64,000 nucleotides of DNA, taken from positions 1-64,000 of the forward strand of contig NZ_JAPIVP010000019.1 of NCBI RefSeq assembly GCF_026239555.1, in the 5' to 3' direction. The notes below the pieces were generated by a model. The model did not search any database, was not told the origin of the DNA, and saw nothing but the letters and a program-made list of their open reading frames with translations. This document shows positions 17,405 through 25,446 of this stretch, piece after piece. Positions within the stretch are counted from its first letter, which is position 1. Every line of letters begins with the position of its first letter. Source of the DNA: Pedobacter sp. PF22-3 (GTDB lineage: Bacteria > Bacteroidota > Bacteroidia > Sphingobacteriales > Sphingobacteriaceae). The translations under genes were made by a program, and so were the position numbers.

Positions 17405-18394
17405 ATGGAATACAGAAAAATTGGAAACTCAAATTTAGAACTTTCGGTAATCACATTTGGTGCCTGGGCTGCTGGCGGCTGGATGTGGGGAAGCACAGAC
17501 AGAAACGATGCCATTAATGCCATAAAAGCCAGTTATGAGTTAGGGGTCACTTCTATTGATACCGCGCCCATTTACGGCCAGGGAGATAGCGAAGAAATTG
17601 TGGGCGATGCTATAAAAGGTATTTCACGCGATAAGTTACAACTGGTAACCAAATTTGGCATGCGTTGGGATCTGGCTAAAGGCGATTTTGGCTTTAAGAG
17701 TAAAAACAACGACGGAAAGGAGATTGATATTTATAAATATGCCGGAAAGGAAAGTGTGATTTATGAATGTGAGCAATCTTTAAAACGTTTGGGTACTGAT
17801 TATATAGATCTTTACCAGATCCATTGGCCAGATTTAACTACTCCAATCAGCGAAACTTTCGAAGCCGTGAGCAGGTTAATTGAACAGGGTAAGGTGCGTT
17901 ATGCAGGCGTATGCAATTATGATGTAACACAATTAAAAGAGGTAGATCAGACTTTGCAAATTATTTCCAACCAGATTCCATTTAGCATGGTAAACCGTGG
18001 CGTTGAGGCGGAAACTGTTCCATATTGCATCGAGAATAATAAATCAGTTTTGGCTTACAGTCCGATGGAGCGTGGTTTATTAACCGGAAAAATGACTGCT
18101 GATTATCAGTTTGAAGAGGGTGACCACCGTCAGGGAAATAAATTTTTCTCACCAGAAAGTATCGAAAAAACAAACGCATTTTTAGCTAAAATAAAACCGT
18201 TGGCCGACGAGAAAAATGCCACCTTATCTCAATTGGTGTTACGCTGGACGGTTGAACGCCCAGGCATCACCATCGCTTTAGTTGGTGCAAGAAATGAAAA
18301 ACAGGCTGTACAAAATGCAGGAGCTATAAACGTAAAATTAAATGCTGAAGAAATTCAGTTTATCAATACCGAATTAAATAAAGCTGGTTTTTAA
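17405..18394 (+). CDS. Aldo/keto reductase
   Basis: 329-aa NADPH-dependent oxidoreductase with the TIM-barrel family motifs: GAWAAGGWMWG near residue 20, the catalytic-Asp/Tyr segment SIDTAPIYGQGDSEE near 50-64, Lys in LVTKFGMRWD near 80, DLYQIHWPD near 138, and the C-terminal cofactor site ALVGARNEKQ near 297. These give a complete Asp-Tyr-Lys-His tetrad. YhdN/IolS-like members share the pattern. Substrate unknown. Probably co-transcribed with DoxX and perhaps with the Old Yellow Enzyme gene 106 nt on. Confidence 0.92.
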   Translation: MEYRKIGNSNLELSVITFGAWAAGGWMWGSTDRNDAINAIKASYELGVTSIDTAPIYGQGDSEEIVGDAIKGISRDKLQLVTKFGMRWDLAKGDFGFKSKNNDGKEIDIYKYAGKESVIYECEQSLKRLGTDYIDLYQIHWPDLTTPISETFEAVSRLIEQGKVRYAGVCNYDVTQLKEVDQTLQIISNQIPFSMVNRGVEAETVPYCIENNKSVLAYSPMERGLLTGKMTADYQFEEGDHRQGNKFFSPESIEKTNAFLAKIKPLADEKNATLSQLVLRWTVERPGITIALVGARNEKQAVQNAGAINVKLNAEEIQFINTELNKAGF

Positions 18395-18500
18395 ACGTAA
18401 ATCACAAAGGAAAAAAGAAATACGCAAAGAGCACTGTGGTTAAGGGCTTCAATTTCTTTGCGAAAAAACTTTGCGTTCTTTGCGGTTAAACAAACAAGAT

Positions 18501-19580
18501 ATGTCAAAATTATTTTCTCCTTTTACCATAAAGGATGTAACCTTAAAAAATAGAATTGTGATTTCTCCGATGTGTCAATATTCTGCTATTGATGGCTTTG
18601 CCAACGATTGGCACTTGGTGCATTTAGGTAGCCGTGCCGTTGGTGGCGCAGGTTTAATTATCCAGGAGGCTTCAGCAGTAACGGCTGATGGAAGAATCAC
18701 TTATGCCGATTTAGGGATTTGGAAAGATGAACATGTAGAAAAACTAAAACAGATTGTTTCTTTCATTCATAATAACGGTGCTATCGCTGGGATCCAGTTG
18801 GCACATGCGGGCAGAAAAGCCAGTTGTGAGGTGCCATGGAACGGCGGCGATCAAATTGCTGCAGGTGAAAACAGCTGGAAACCAGTTGGTCCATCTCCAG
18901 TTCCTTTTAAACCTGGACAGGTGAAGCCACATGAATTAACGATTTCTGAAATTCAGGATATTGTTTTTGCTTTCAGGGCGGCTGCAAAACGGGCACTTGA
19001 TGCGGGCTATAAAGTAGTAGAAATACATGCTGCGCATGGTTATTTACTCCATCAGTTTTTTAGTCCATTGAGTAATAAACGTACAGATATTTACGGCGGA
19101 AGTTTCGAAAACAGGATCCTTTTGGTAATTGATGTGGTTGAAGCTGTACAATCGGTATGGCCAGATAACCTGCCATTATTTGTCCGCATTTCGGCAACCG
19201 ACTGGACAGATGGCGGCTGGAACGAGAATGATTCGTTGCAATTGGCTGCGGTACTAAAAGATCGCGGTGTCGACTTAATTGATACCTCATCCGGTGGAAA
19301 TGTACCTGATGCTTTTATTCCAGCCGGACCAAATTACCAGGTTCCTTTCGCAGATAAAATCAGAAATGAGATCGGTATTTATACTGGTGCAGTTGGTGTA
19401 ATTGTTGAGGCCCACCAGGCAGAAGAAATTCTGGAACAGGAAAAAGCCGATTTAATTTTTATTGCCCGCGAATCGTTGCGTGATGCTTACTTCCCTACAC
19501 ACGCGGCACAGGTTCTTGGTGATGATTTGGAATGGCCAAACCAGTATGTAAGGGCCAAAAGGGAAACGTTTAAGAAGTAG
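18501..19580 (+). CDS. Old Yellow Enzyme family NADH:flavin oxidoreductase
   Basis: 359-aa FMN-dependent ene-reductase of the YqjM-like (thermophilic-type) class. It begins MSKLFSPFTIKDVTLKNRIV, with the Cys-containing FMN motif PMCQYSA near residue 26, the substrate-binding pair in QLAHAGRKAS, HAAHGYLLHQFFSP near 175 and the Arg-containing GAVGVI and FIARESL segments. Start set at the ATG at 18501; the reading frame upstream has no better start. It follows a reductase gene on the same strand, so both may handle reactive carbonyls or enones. Confidence 0.9.
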   Translation: MSKLFSPFTIKDVTLKNRIVISPMCQYSAIDGFANDWHLVHLGSRAVGGAGLIIQEASAVTADGRITYADLGIWKDEHVEKLKQIVSFIHNNGAIAGIQLAHAGRKASCEVPWNGGDQIAAGENSWKPVGPSPVPFKPGQVKPHELTISEIQDIVFAFRAAAKRALDAGYKVVEIHAAHGYLLHQFFSPLSNKRTDIYGGSFENRILLVIDVVEAVQSVWPDNLPLFVRISATDWTDGGWNENDSLQLAAVLKDRGVDLIDTSSGGNVPDAFIPAGPNYQVPFADKIRNEIGIYTGAVGVIVEAHQAEEILEQEKADLIFIARESLRDAYFPTHAAQVLGDDLEWPNQYVRAKRETFKK

Positions 19581-19588
19581 TTGCATAT

Positions 19589-19631
19589 GTCATCACCCTG
19601 AAGAGCCTTAGCGAGCTCACCGAAGGTAATT
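19589..19631. repeat. Half-element, inverted relative to the 52.8-kb copy
   Basis: TCACCCTGAAGAGCCTTAGC followed by GAGCTCACCGAAGGTAAT is the reverse complement, with a 2-nt gap, of 52834-52873. It is one arm of a GTCAT-bounded repeat. Confidence 0.7.
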
Positions 19632-19669
19632 CATTTCATGGTCTTCAGCCAGACTTCAATAAAAGAGTC

Positions 19670-19775
19670 GTCATCTCGACTGAAGAGTAGCGGAACGGAG
19701 AGATCTATATCGATAGATTTAGCTTTGCTGAGCACTTCGTGGTTCTCGACTTCGTTGCACTCTGCTCTAAATGAC
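19670..19775. repeat. GTCATCTCGAC-type intergenic repeat
   Basis: Opens GTCATCTCGACTGAAGAGTA and closes TGCTCTAAATGAC, with inner GAGATCTATATCGATAGATTT. Related to the elements at 13728 and 48648. Confidence 0.65.
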
Positions 19776-19793
19776 GACGGTACTGTATTAAAC

Positions 19794-19829
19794 AAAAGCG
19801 GAGTGATCTCATCGATCAACTCCGCTTTT
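19794..19829. terminator. Intrinsic terminator, probably bidirectional
   Basis: Arms AAAAGCGGAGT and ACTCCGCTTTT form an 11-bp stem with T-rich flanks on both strands. It would end the TonB receptor transcript (minus strand). Confidence 0.75.
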
Positions 19830-19852
19830 TGGTTATAATGAGATTAATACGC

Positions 19853-22165
19853 TTACTTCACCACTGTAAAAGGAATGTACAATCCGAAAGTGATGTTTCT
19901 GCCAGGGTTGTAAACGCCTAAATTCAGGTTTTCCTGATCAAAACGACCTGGTTTAAACCTGCTTAAAGCATCATAATATTTCTGGTTTAACAAGTTGTTG
20001 GCCGAAACCGATAATTTAACCGGTTGTTTGCCTAAGTTAAATGTAGCGCCGATACCTGCATTTAATAAGGTATAACCGCTGGTTGGCGTTTCAAAAACAT
20101 CATCCACACGGGTTTGTTTAAATGCCGAATTGATACCTACAGAAAGGTAGGCATCATTTGTGCCTTTAAGTTTAGGCTCGAAACGCAGCTCATTTCTCAA
20201 TGTTCCGGCCGGAATAAATGAAAGCGGTCTGTTTAGCGTATTGTTCTGTGCATGAACATATCCAAATGTGTTTTCGAAATGAATAAACGGAACCGGGTGG
20301 ATGGTTAAACTGGCCTCAGCGCCGTAAAGGTTTGCATTTACCTGTCCGTAGCGGTAAACATCATAAAGTGTACCGTCAGCTACTCTTTGTTCGCCATTGG
20401 TAGATGCATAAATATAATTGTGGATATAGTTGTTGTAGATACTGGCACTTGCACTTACAATTTTTCCTTCATATTCTAAAGCGGCATCTACCTGGTAACT
20501 GCGCTCAGGGTTTAAGGCAGCGTTACCCACCTCGTATCTAAATGTACCTTCATGCACACCATTAGAGCCTAACTCTGCAGGGTTAGGTGCACGGAAAGCA
20601 GAACCCGCATTCGCTTTAAAGTTCAGTTCATCATTAAACTGGTGTGTAAAACCTAATGCACCGCTTACATTAGAAAACTTGTTTTTAAAAGGCGCAAATT
20701 TTTCTTCGCCATCATCAAATAATTGTTTTCCATTGTTTTTTCTGAAATCGTAACGGGCACCAATACTAAAAGTACTGTTTTCCCAGTTTTTCTTTGCATA
20801 AGCAAAAGCGCCTAAACCAAAAGTATCGTAAGCAGGGATTAAAAACTCTGTTCCTTTATTTTGGCTATGGCCATCATCTACACTTACACCAAAAACGGGC
20901 TGCCATCCATTGGTTTCGTGGATATAATATTTCAGATCTGCATTGTACGTTTTAAGATCGAAGAACAAAGCTGGGGTTGGCTCGTCTAACTCTCTTCGTT
21001 GATTTTGCTGATAACCTAAATCAACCTTTAAATTACCGTTACCGATGATGAAATTGTTGTTCAATGCAATCTTGAAGTGTCTGATGTCCTGACGTGGAAA
21101 TTCTAAAGTACGGTTTTTATTATCGTCATTAGTGAAAGAGCTTCCATCTTCTCTCACGAAATTTCCATTGTCATCTAAATGCGGGTCGTAAAAACCGATG
21201 TTATTATGAAAATTAGAAACATTTAAGTGAGTATAACCCCAGCTTTTGTTCAAACCCACCATACCACTTAAATCGGTTTCGTTAAAGCCCGAATTTGGAA
21301 AGTAACCTGTAGGTGTTTTAAAAGAATAAGCATTTTTATAGGTTCCACGGGCCCTCCAAACGAAGCCGTTTTCGTTGCCATTCAACATCAACGAGTTAGC
21401 GGTAAGTCCGTTGTTGGTAGAATAATTGGTGATGAATTCTCCTTTCACCTGTCCTTCGGGAGCAGAACTTGGCTCCAATAAGTTAATCACCCCCCCAAGT
21501 GCATCAGAACCGTACATTAATGATGCTGCGCCACGTAAAACTTCGATACGGTCTGATTTAAACTGATCGATTTCGATACCGTGCTCATCGCCCCATTGCT
21601 GGCCTTGTTGTTTAATGCCATCATCTAAAGTTACAATGCGGTTGTAGCCTAAGCCCCTTATTACCGGTTTAGAAATAGATGGACCGGTAGTAATCTGCGA
21701 TACACCAGGTACTTTAGCTAATGCATCGATTAAATTAGTGGATGGCTGCAATAACTGATCTTTGCCAACTATCGCAGATGAAGCACTATTTCTTTTGCTT
21801 GTACTGCTGATTAAACTTCCTGTGATTACGATCTCTTTTGTTTCTATAGCGGTAGGCTGTAGGGCAAATTCTAATCCGGTTGCGTTTGCAAAGTTTACCA
21901 CTTGTGTAGCGGTTTTATAACCTATGTAGTGTACCTCAACCAGGTAACTTCCTTTTGCAGGAAGGTTATTTAATGTAAACTCTCCATCATTATTAGTTAT
22001 GGAAGAAACTTTTAAGTCGGGAATAAAAATGGTAGCGCCAGGTAATGCTTGTTTTGTACTGGCATCAACAACCTTACCTTTTATATCCTTTAGTAAGGCA
22101 GCGAAAGCAGTATTGCTTAATAATGTATATAGAATTACCAAGCCAATAAGCTGTAATTTTTTCAT
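19853..22165 (-). CDS. TonB-dependent outer-membrane receptor
   Basis: 770-aa receptor for energised uptake across the outer membrane. A signal peptide (GLVILYTLLSNTAFAA) leads into a carboxypeptidase-like regulatory domain at residues 28-113 (KGKVVDASTKQALPGATIFI). The plug covers roughly 120-235, with PVIRGLGYNRIVTLDDGIKQ and IEVLRGAASLMYGSDALGGV, and the rest is a beta-barrel ending in the aromatic-rich NITFGLYIPFTVVK. QQWGDEHGIEID after the RGL motif resembles plugs of putative metal receptors. The Cys/His-rich gene 112 nt upstream supports a metal or metal-complex substrate, but that is inference. Confidence 0.93.
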   Translation of the reverse strand: MKKLQLIGLVILYTLLSNTAFAALLKDIKGKVVDASTKQALPGATIFIPDLKVSSITNNDGEFTLNNLPAKGSYLVEVHYIGYKTATQVVNFANATGLEFALQPTAIETKEIVITGSLISSTSKRNSASSAIVGKDQLLQPSTNLIDALAKVPGVSQITTGPSISKPVIRGLGYNRIVTLDDGIKQQGQQWGDEHGIEIDQFKSDRIEVLRGAASLMYGSDALGGVINLLEPSSAPEGQVKGEFITNYSTNNGLTANSLMLNGNENGFVWRARGTYKNAYSFKTPTGYFPNSGFNETDLSGMVGLNKSWGYTHLNVSNFHNNIGFYDPHLDDNGNFVREDGSSFTNDDNKNRTLEFPRQDIRHFKIALNNNFIIGNGNLKVDLGYQQNQRRELDEPTPALFFDLKTYNADLKYYIHETNGWQPVFGVSVDDGHSQNKGTEFLIPAYDTFGLGAFAYAKKNWENSTFSIGARYDFRKNNGKQLFDDGEEKFAPFKNKFSNVSGALGFTHQFNDELNFKANAGSAFRAPNPAELGSNGVHEGTFRYEVGNAALNPERSYQVDAALEYEGKIVSASASIYNNYIHNYIYASTNGEQRVADGTLYDVYRYGQVNANLYGAEASLTIHPVPFIHFENTFGYVHAQNNTLNRPLSFIPAGTLRNELRFEPKLKGTNDAYLSVGINSAFKQTRVDDVFETPTSGYTLLNAGIGATFNLGKQPVKLSVSANNLLNQKYYDALSRFKPGRFDQENLNLGVYNPGRNITFGLYIPFTVVK

Positions 22166-22277
22166 GTGTTGTGTGTAAATAAAATGAACGAAATACCAAA
22201 ACAGAAGCTTAAATAAAGCTGTTTTTAGTTTATCGGATAAATAATTTGATCAGCGCGGATGCGCAATAAGAAAAAAA

Positions 22278-22640
22278 TTAAGCTAAAGGAGGACCGCGTA
22301 AACAAGTGCGCTTTATTTCGGTAAAGGCATTTTTTAATGTAGGTTCGGTACGGTTGAAAATCTTGGCTGATAAGAAGATCTTGTAAATGTGGTGCGTTTG
22401 CACATAGTTTTTTTCAAAACTTGCATTACAGATTAAACAGGTATCGCCATGAGCCTGTACGTGACTAACATGTTTACAGTTGACTTCATTTTCCACAACA
22501 GGAAGAGCGTTGTGGTGGTGAAGTACACTCCACGGAGTTAAAGCAATAGCAAATACGATCAGCAGGAATACCGATAAATATTTATGAATGTTCTGTCTAT
22601 GCTTTTTCAATGCGGTCAAAAGTAATAAATTCTTAAGCAA
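22278..22640 (-). CDS. Small Cys/His-rich exported protein with RGPP tail (DUF2946-like)
   Basis: About 110-120 aa. There is no ATG: the longest form starts at TTG 22640, and TTG 22610 (MKKHRQNIHKYLSVF) is equally possible. One hydrophobic segment (YLSVFLLIVFAIALTPW) is followed by a metal-ligand-like block LHHH...NCKHVSHVQAHGDTCLIC and by QTHH. The chain ends CLRGPPLA, like the RGPP tail of DUF2946-type proteins found beside TonB receptors. Probably periplasmic and metal-handling; partner of the receptor downstream on the same strand. Confidence 0.65.
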   Translation of the reverse strand: MLKNLLLLTALKKHRQNIHKYLSVFLLIVFAIALTPWSVLHHHNALPVVENEVNCKHVSHVQAHGDTCLICNASFEKNYVQTHHIYKIFLSAKIFNRTEPTLKNAFTEIKRTCLRGPPLA

Positions 22641-22797
22641 TTATATATATTTACAAAGTAACTTTATGTTTATAGTATTTCGACTTTCAATTTAATCAGT
22701 AGTTTAACGTAGAATTGCATAAATCTGTTATAAATTATTTAAATATAGATTGCAACCTTGCTCTTTAATGATTTGCGATAAGAAAAATGGATAATTA

Positions 22798-23370
22798 ATG
22801 AAATTCATCAGGAAAAATATATTCAACGCATTATTGATCGTTATCGTTTTGGTAATGGTTTTTGTACCTGGCGCAAAAGCATTTTTTATTAAGGGCTTAA
22901 TGGAGATCGGTTTTTACAAGCCCAATGTTGAAACACCAAAAGAAAATGTTGGGGGTCTTAACGGAATCCGGTTTAAAGATGCCAGCGGTAATCTGGTTGA
23001 TCTTGGCGATTTGAAGGGCAAAGTTATTTTTCTCAACTTTTGGGCAACCTGGTGTCCGCCATGCAGGGCCGAAATGCCTTCGATCAACAAATTATACGAT
23101 CAATTTAAAAATGATAAAAATATAGTTTTCATTTTTGCGGATGCTGATGGCGATCTTACAAAATCAACCAGATTTATGGCGGATCGTAAATATACTTTGC
23201 CGGTTTATAAAGTGGAAAGTAATATCCCTGAGCAGATATTTGCAGGTGCTTTACCTACAACAGTCATTTTCGATAAGCAGGGCCGATTGTCTTTCAAACA
23301 TGAAGGTGTGGCCAATTATGCGGATAAGAAGATTGTTGATTTTCTAAATCAGTTGAAAAGTACAAACTAA
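22798..23370 (+). CDS. TlpA-like thioredoxin family protein
   Basis: 190-aa membrane-tethered periplasmic thiol oxidoreductase. An N-terminal anchor (LLIVIVLVMVFVPGAKAF) precedes a thioredoxin fold whose active site is FWATWCPPCRAEMPS, cysteines near residues 86 and 89. The cis-Pro segment GALPTTVIFD near 155 is present. This is the AhpC/TSA-Redoxin branch used in cytochrome maturation and disulfide reduction. It is transcribed away from the RGPP protein and receptor genes. Target proteins unknown. Confidence 0.9.
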   Translation: MKFIRKNIFNALLIVIVLVMVFVPGAKAFFIKGLMEIGFYKPNVETPKENVGGLNGIRFKDASGNLVDLGDLKGKVIFLNFWATWCPPCRAEMPSINKLYDQFKNDKNIVFIFADADGDLTKSTRFMADRKYTLPVYKVESNIPEQIFAGALPTTVIFDKQGRLSFKHEGVANYADKKIVDFLNQLKSTN

Positions 23371-23477
23371 CTTTCACCGCCAAAACCGGTCTTAATTCTA
23401 CCGCAGAAAATAGATGCCTGAAGGTGAAACTGCAGGTAACAAGCAAATTTTGACGACGGGGTAATCAATGATTTTGC

Positions 23478-23485
23478 TATTTTTG
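23478..23485 (+). promoter_or_regulatory. -7 promoter box before the NA37 gene
   Basis: TATTTTTG matches TAnnTTTG and ends 5 nt before the ATG, the same arrangement as hisS and purD. Confidence 0.5.
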
Positions 23486-23490
23486 CGCCT

Positions 23491-24549
23491 ATGATTTCAT
23501 TTTTCGAGGCTTCCCTTAAGCAACTTTCCATCCACCATACAGGCAATAAATTACTTGAAGAGTACTACAGATTATCTGATGCGCCTTTAAAAATCGATGA
23601 TGAAATGTTAGGAAACCTGCTGTTGCAGTATTTCTTAAAGCCTTTCGAAAAGGTAAATGAAGTCTACCGGTTTTATCACCCTAACGATAATTTAGAATTG
23701 AACGAAGTATTCCATTTCGTTCATGAAATTTTCGAGAATAATCAACTTTTTCATGAAGATTCGCAACAACTGGCCAAACATTTATACGATGTAGCGAACC
23801 ATCCAAAAATTAAATCGGGTGAATTGTATGTTGCCTATTTTGAAAAAGTGCAGATAGAGGGCGAACAATTGGATGTAGTTGGGATTTTTAAATCTGAAAC
23901 GAAAGATACCTATCTAAAAGTTTATCCGGAACAGGATGGCTTTAATGTAAGTTATGAACAAGAAGCCATTAGCATTAATAAGTTGGATAAAGGCTGTTTG
24001 ATTTTTAATGTAGATAGAGAAGAGGGTTATAAAGTTGTTGTATTGGATCAATCTAAAAGCAGCAACGATTCTGCCGTTTATTGGAAAGATGAATTCTTAA
24101 AACTGAAAATCAGGAACGATAATTATAACCAGACCAATAATGTTTTAGGCGTTTATAAAAACTTCGTCACGCAGAAGCTTGATGATGATTATGAAATCAG
24201 TAAAGCAGATAAAATAGACCTCTTAAATCGTTCAATGAAGTATTTCAAAGAAAAAGAAACTTTTGATATTGAAGAGTTTGGAAATGAGGTAATCGGTAAT
24301 GCTGAGGGGATAGAATCATTTAAAAACTATAAGAAAAACTACGAAGAAGAGTACGAAAGTCCCATAGCCGATCATTTTGAGATTGCCGAATCTGCGGTTA
24401 AAAAACAGGCGCGTGCCTATAAAAGTGTATTAAAATTGGATAAGAATTTTCACATCTATATCCACGGTAATAAAGATATGATCGAGAAAGGTTATGACGA
24501 TGATAAATCGATGAATTTTTATAAGGTATATTTTAGGGAAGAAGAGTAG
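23491..24549 (+). CDS. Nucleoid-associated protein (NA37/NdpA family)
   Basis: 352-aa soluble, acidic protein. Its N-terminus MISFFEASLKQLSIHHTGNK, the central GELYVAYFEKVQIEGEQLDVVGIFKSE shortened here to its core VAYFEKV...VGIFKSE, and the C-terminal IADHFEIAESAVKKQ block fit the 37-kDa nucleoid-associated family as found in Bacteroidetes. The match is from memory of the family, not a search. E. coli YejK is the named relative. ATG supported by a promoter box 5 nt upstream. It is followed by the RAYT element. Confidence 0.72.
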   Translation: MISFFEASLKQLSIHHTGNKLLEEYYRLSDAPLKIDDEMLGNLLLQYFLKPFEKVNEVYRFYHPNDNLELNEVFHFVHEIFENNQLFHEDSQQLAKHLYDVANHPKIKSGELYVAYFEKVQIEGEQLDVVGIFKSETKDTYLKVYPEQDGFNVSYEQEAISINKLDKGCLIFNVDREEGYKVVVLDQSKSSNDSAVYWKDEFLKLKIRNDNYNQTNNVLGVYKNFVTQKLDDDYEISKADKIDLLNRSMKYFKEKETFDIEEFGNEVIGNAEGIESFKNYKKNYEEEYESPIADHFEIAESAVKKQARAYKSVLKLDKNFHIYIHGNKDMIEKGYDDDKSMNFYKVYFREEE

Positions 24550-24573
24550 TTAGTTTTGAGTTAGGCGTTTGGA

Positions 24574-24633
24574 GTTTTGAGTCGATTGAACGTGACTCCA
24601 AGCTCATTAGTCCACCCTCGAAACTAAATCCGC
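24574..24633 (+). repeat. Left 60-bp direct repeat of the RAYT element
   Basis: Starts GTTTTGAGTCGATT and ends AAACTAAATCCGC. Compared with the right copy it has 8 mismatches, five of them clustered in the middle. Confidence 0.8.
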
Positions 24634-24640
24634 CATTCCC

Positions 24641-24664
24641 TCGGTCTGTGTCCCCACAGACCGA
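24641..24664. repeat. Left REP-like hairpin
   Basis: TCGGTCTGTG-tccc-CACAGACCGA: perfect 10-bp stem with a 4-nt loop, 8 nt after the left direct repeat. The right hairpin has the same stem but loop gtga. Confidence 0.85.
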
Positions 24665-24789
24665 ACAAATCTTCAATTTAACAGATTTCAATTTTTAGTA
24701 GTTATCGGTTGTTACTCTTTGTGGACAAAAACCAAGAGTAGGCGTATGGCCTGAGTGAATAAATTAAGGTTAATTTTCTATTTTTATTT

Positions 24790-25350
24790 ATGGAAAACGA
24801 AATCTTTAGACAAGATCGTAATTCAAAAATGCTTTTGGGTGAAGTTTATTTTTGGACAGATACGGTGAAAGATTGGAAGCAAGTGTTTTCTTCCGAAAAG
24901 TATAAACGCATTGTTATTGATAGCTTAGAAGAATTAATTAAGAGAAAAAATATTGAGGTTTATGCGTTTGTGATTATGCCAAATCACCTACACTTGGTTT
25001 GGAAAATGGTTGAGGTAAATGGGAAAGAGATGCCTTATGCAAGCTTTAATAAATTTACTTCTCATCAAATTTTTCAGGACATGAAACATCACCATCCAGA
25101 AATAATATCAGATTTTAAGGTAACCGATGTAGAAAGAAATTTTCGTCTATGGCAACGGGATCCATTAGCCATTCTTATGGATACGCAACATAAACTTGAA
25201 CAGAAAATAGATTACATCCATCACAATCCATTACAGGAAAAATGGCAGTTATGCGAAAAACCTGAAGATTATGATTATTCATCTGCCAGATTTTATGAAA
25301 CAGGTATAGATAATTTTGGATTTTTAACCGATTATAGGAATCTTTTATAA
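24790..25350 (+). CDS. REP-associated tyrosine transposase (RAYT, Y1/HUH family)
   Basis: 186-aa single-strand DNA nuclease related to IS200/IS605 TnpA. The metal-binding HUH motif is seen in VIMPNHLHLVWK with His66 and His68. The likely catalytic tyrosine is Tyr142 in KIDYIHHNPLQEKW. RAYTs recognise palindromic REP hairpins and are usually domesticated single-copy genes. Here both flanks carry the same hairpin stem. The frame is intact with all key residues, so the enzyme looks functional. ATG preceded by an AT-rich region; no accessory gene. Confidence 0.9.
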   Translation: MENEIFRQDRNSKMLLGEVYFWTDTVKDWKQVFSSEKYKRIVIDSLEELIKRKNIEVYAFVIMPNHLHLVWKMVEVNGKEMPYASFNKFTSHQIFQDMKHHHPEIISDFKVTDVERNFRLWQRDPLAILMDTQHKLEQKIDYIHHNPLQEKWQLCEKPEDYDYSSARFYETGIDNFGFLTDYRNLL

Positions 25351-25353
25351 ATT

Positions 25354-25377
25354 TCGGTCTGTGGTGACACAGACCGA
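25354..25377. repeat. Right REP-like hairpin
   Basis: TCGGTCTGTG-gtga-CACAGACCGA begins 3 nt after the transposase stop; perfect 10-bp stem with a GNRA-type loop. Confidence 0.85.
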
Positions 25378-25386
25378 CGATAAGGC

Positions 25387-25446
25387 GTTTTGAGTCGATT
25401 CAACGTGACTCCAAGCTTGCTGCTCCACGCTCTAAACTAAATCCGC
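25387..25446 (+). repeat. Right 60-bp direct repeat, overlapping the DUF58 stop
   Basis: GTTTTGAGTCGATT...AAACTAAATCCGC. Its last 10 nt (25437-25446) encode the final residues and stop codon of the DUF58 gene on the minus strand. Confidence 0.8.

Larger units (their letters stand above)
24574..25446. mobile_element. RAYT-containing element: DR - hairpin - transposase - hairpin - DR
   Basis: A symmetrical unit of about 870 bp. Outer 60-bp direct repeats (24574-24633 and 25387-25446, 52 of 60 identical) enclose two hairpins with the same 10-bp stem (24641-24664 and 25354-25377), which enclose a REP-associated tyrosine transposase gene. The right direct repeat overlaps the last codons of the DUF58 gene. 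The layout is seen in the sequence; mobility is inferred. Confidence 0.75.
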
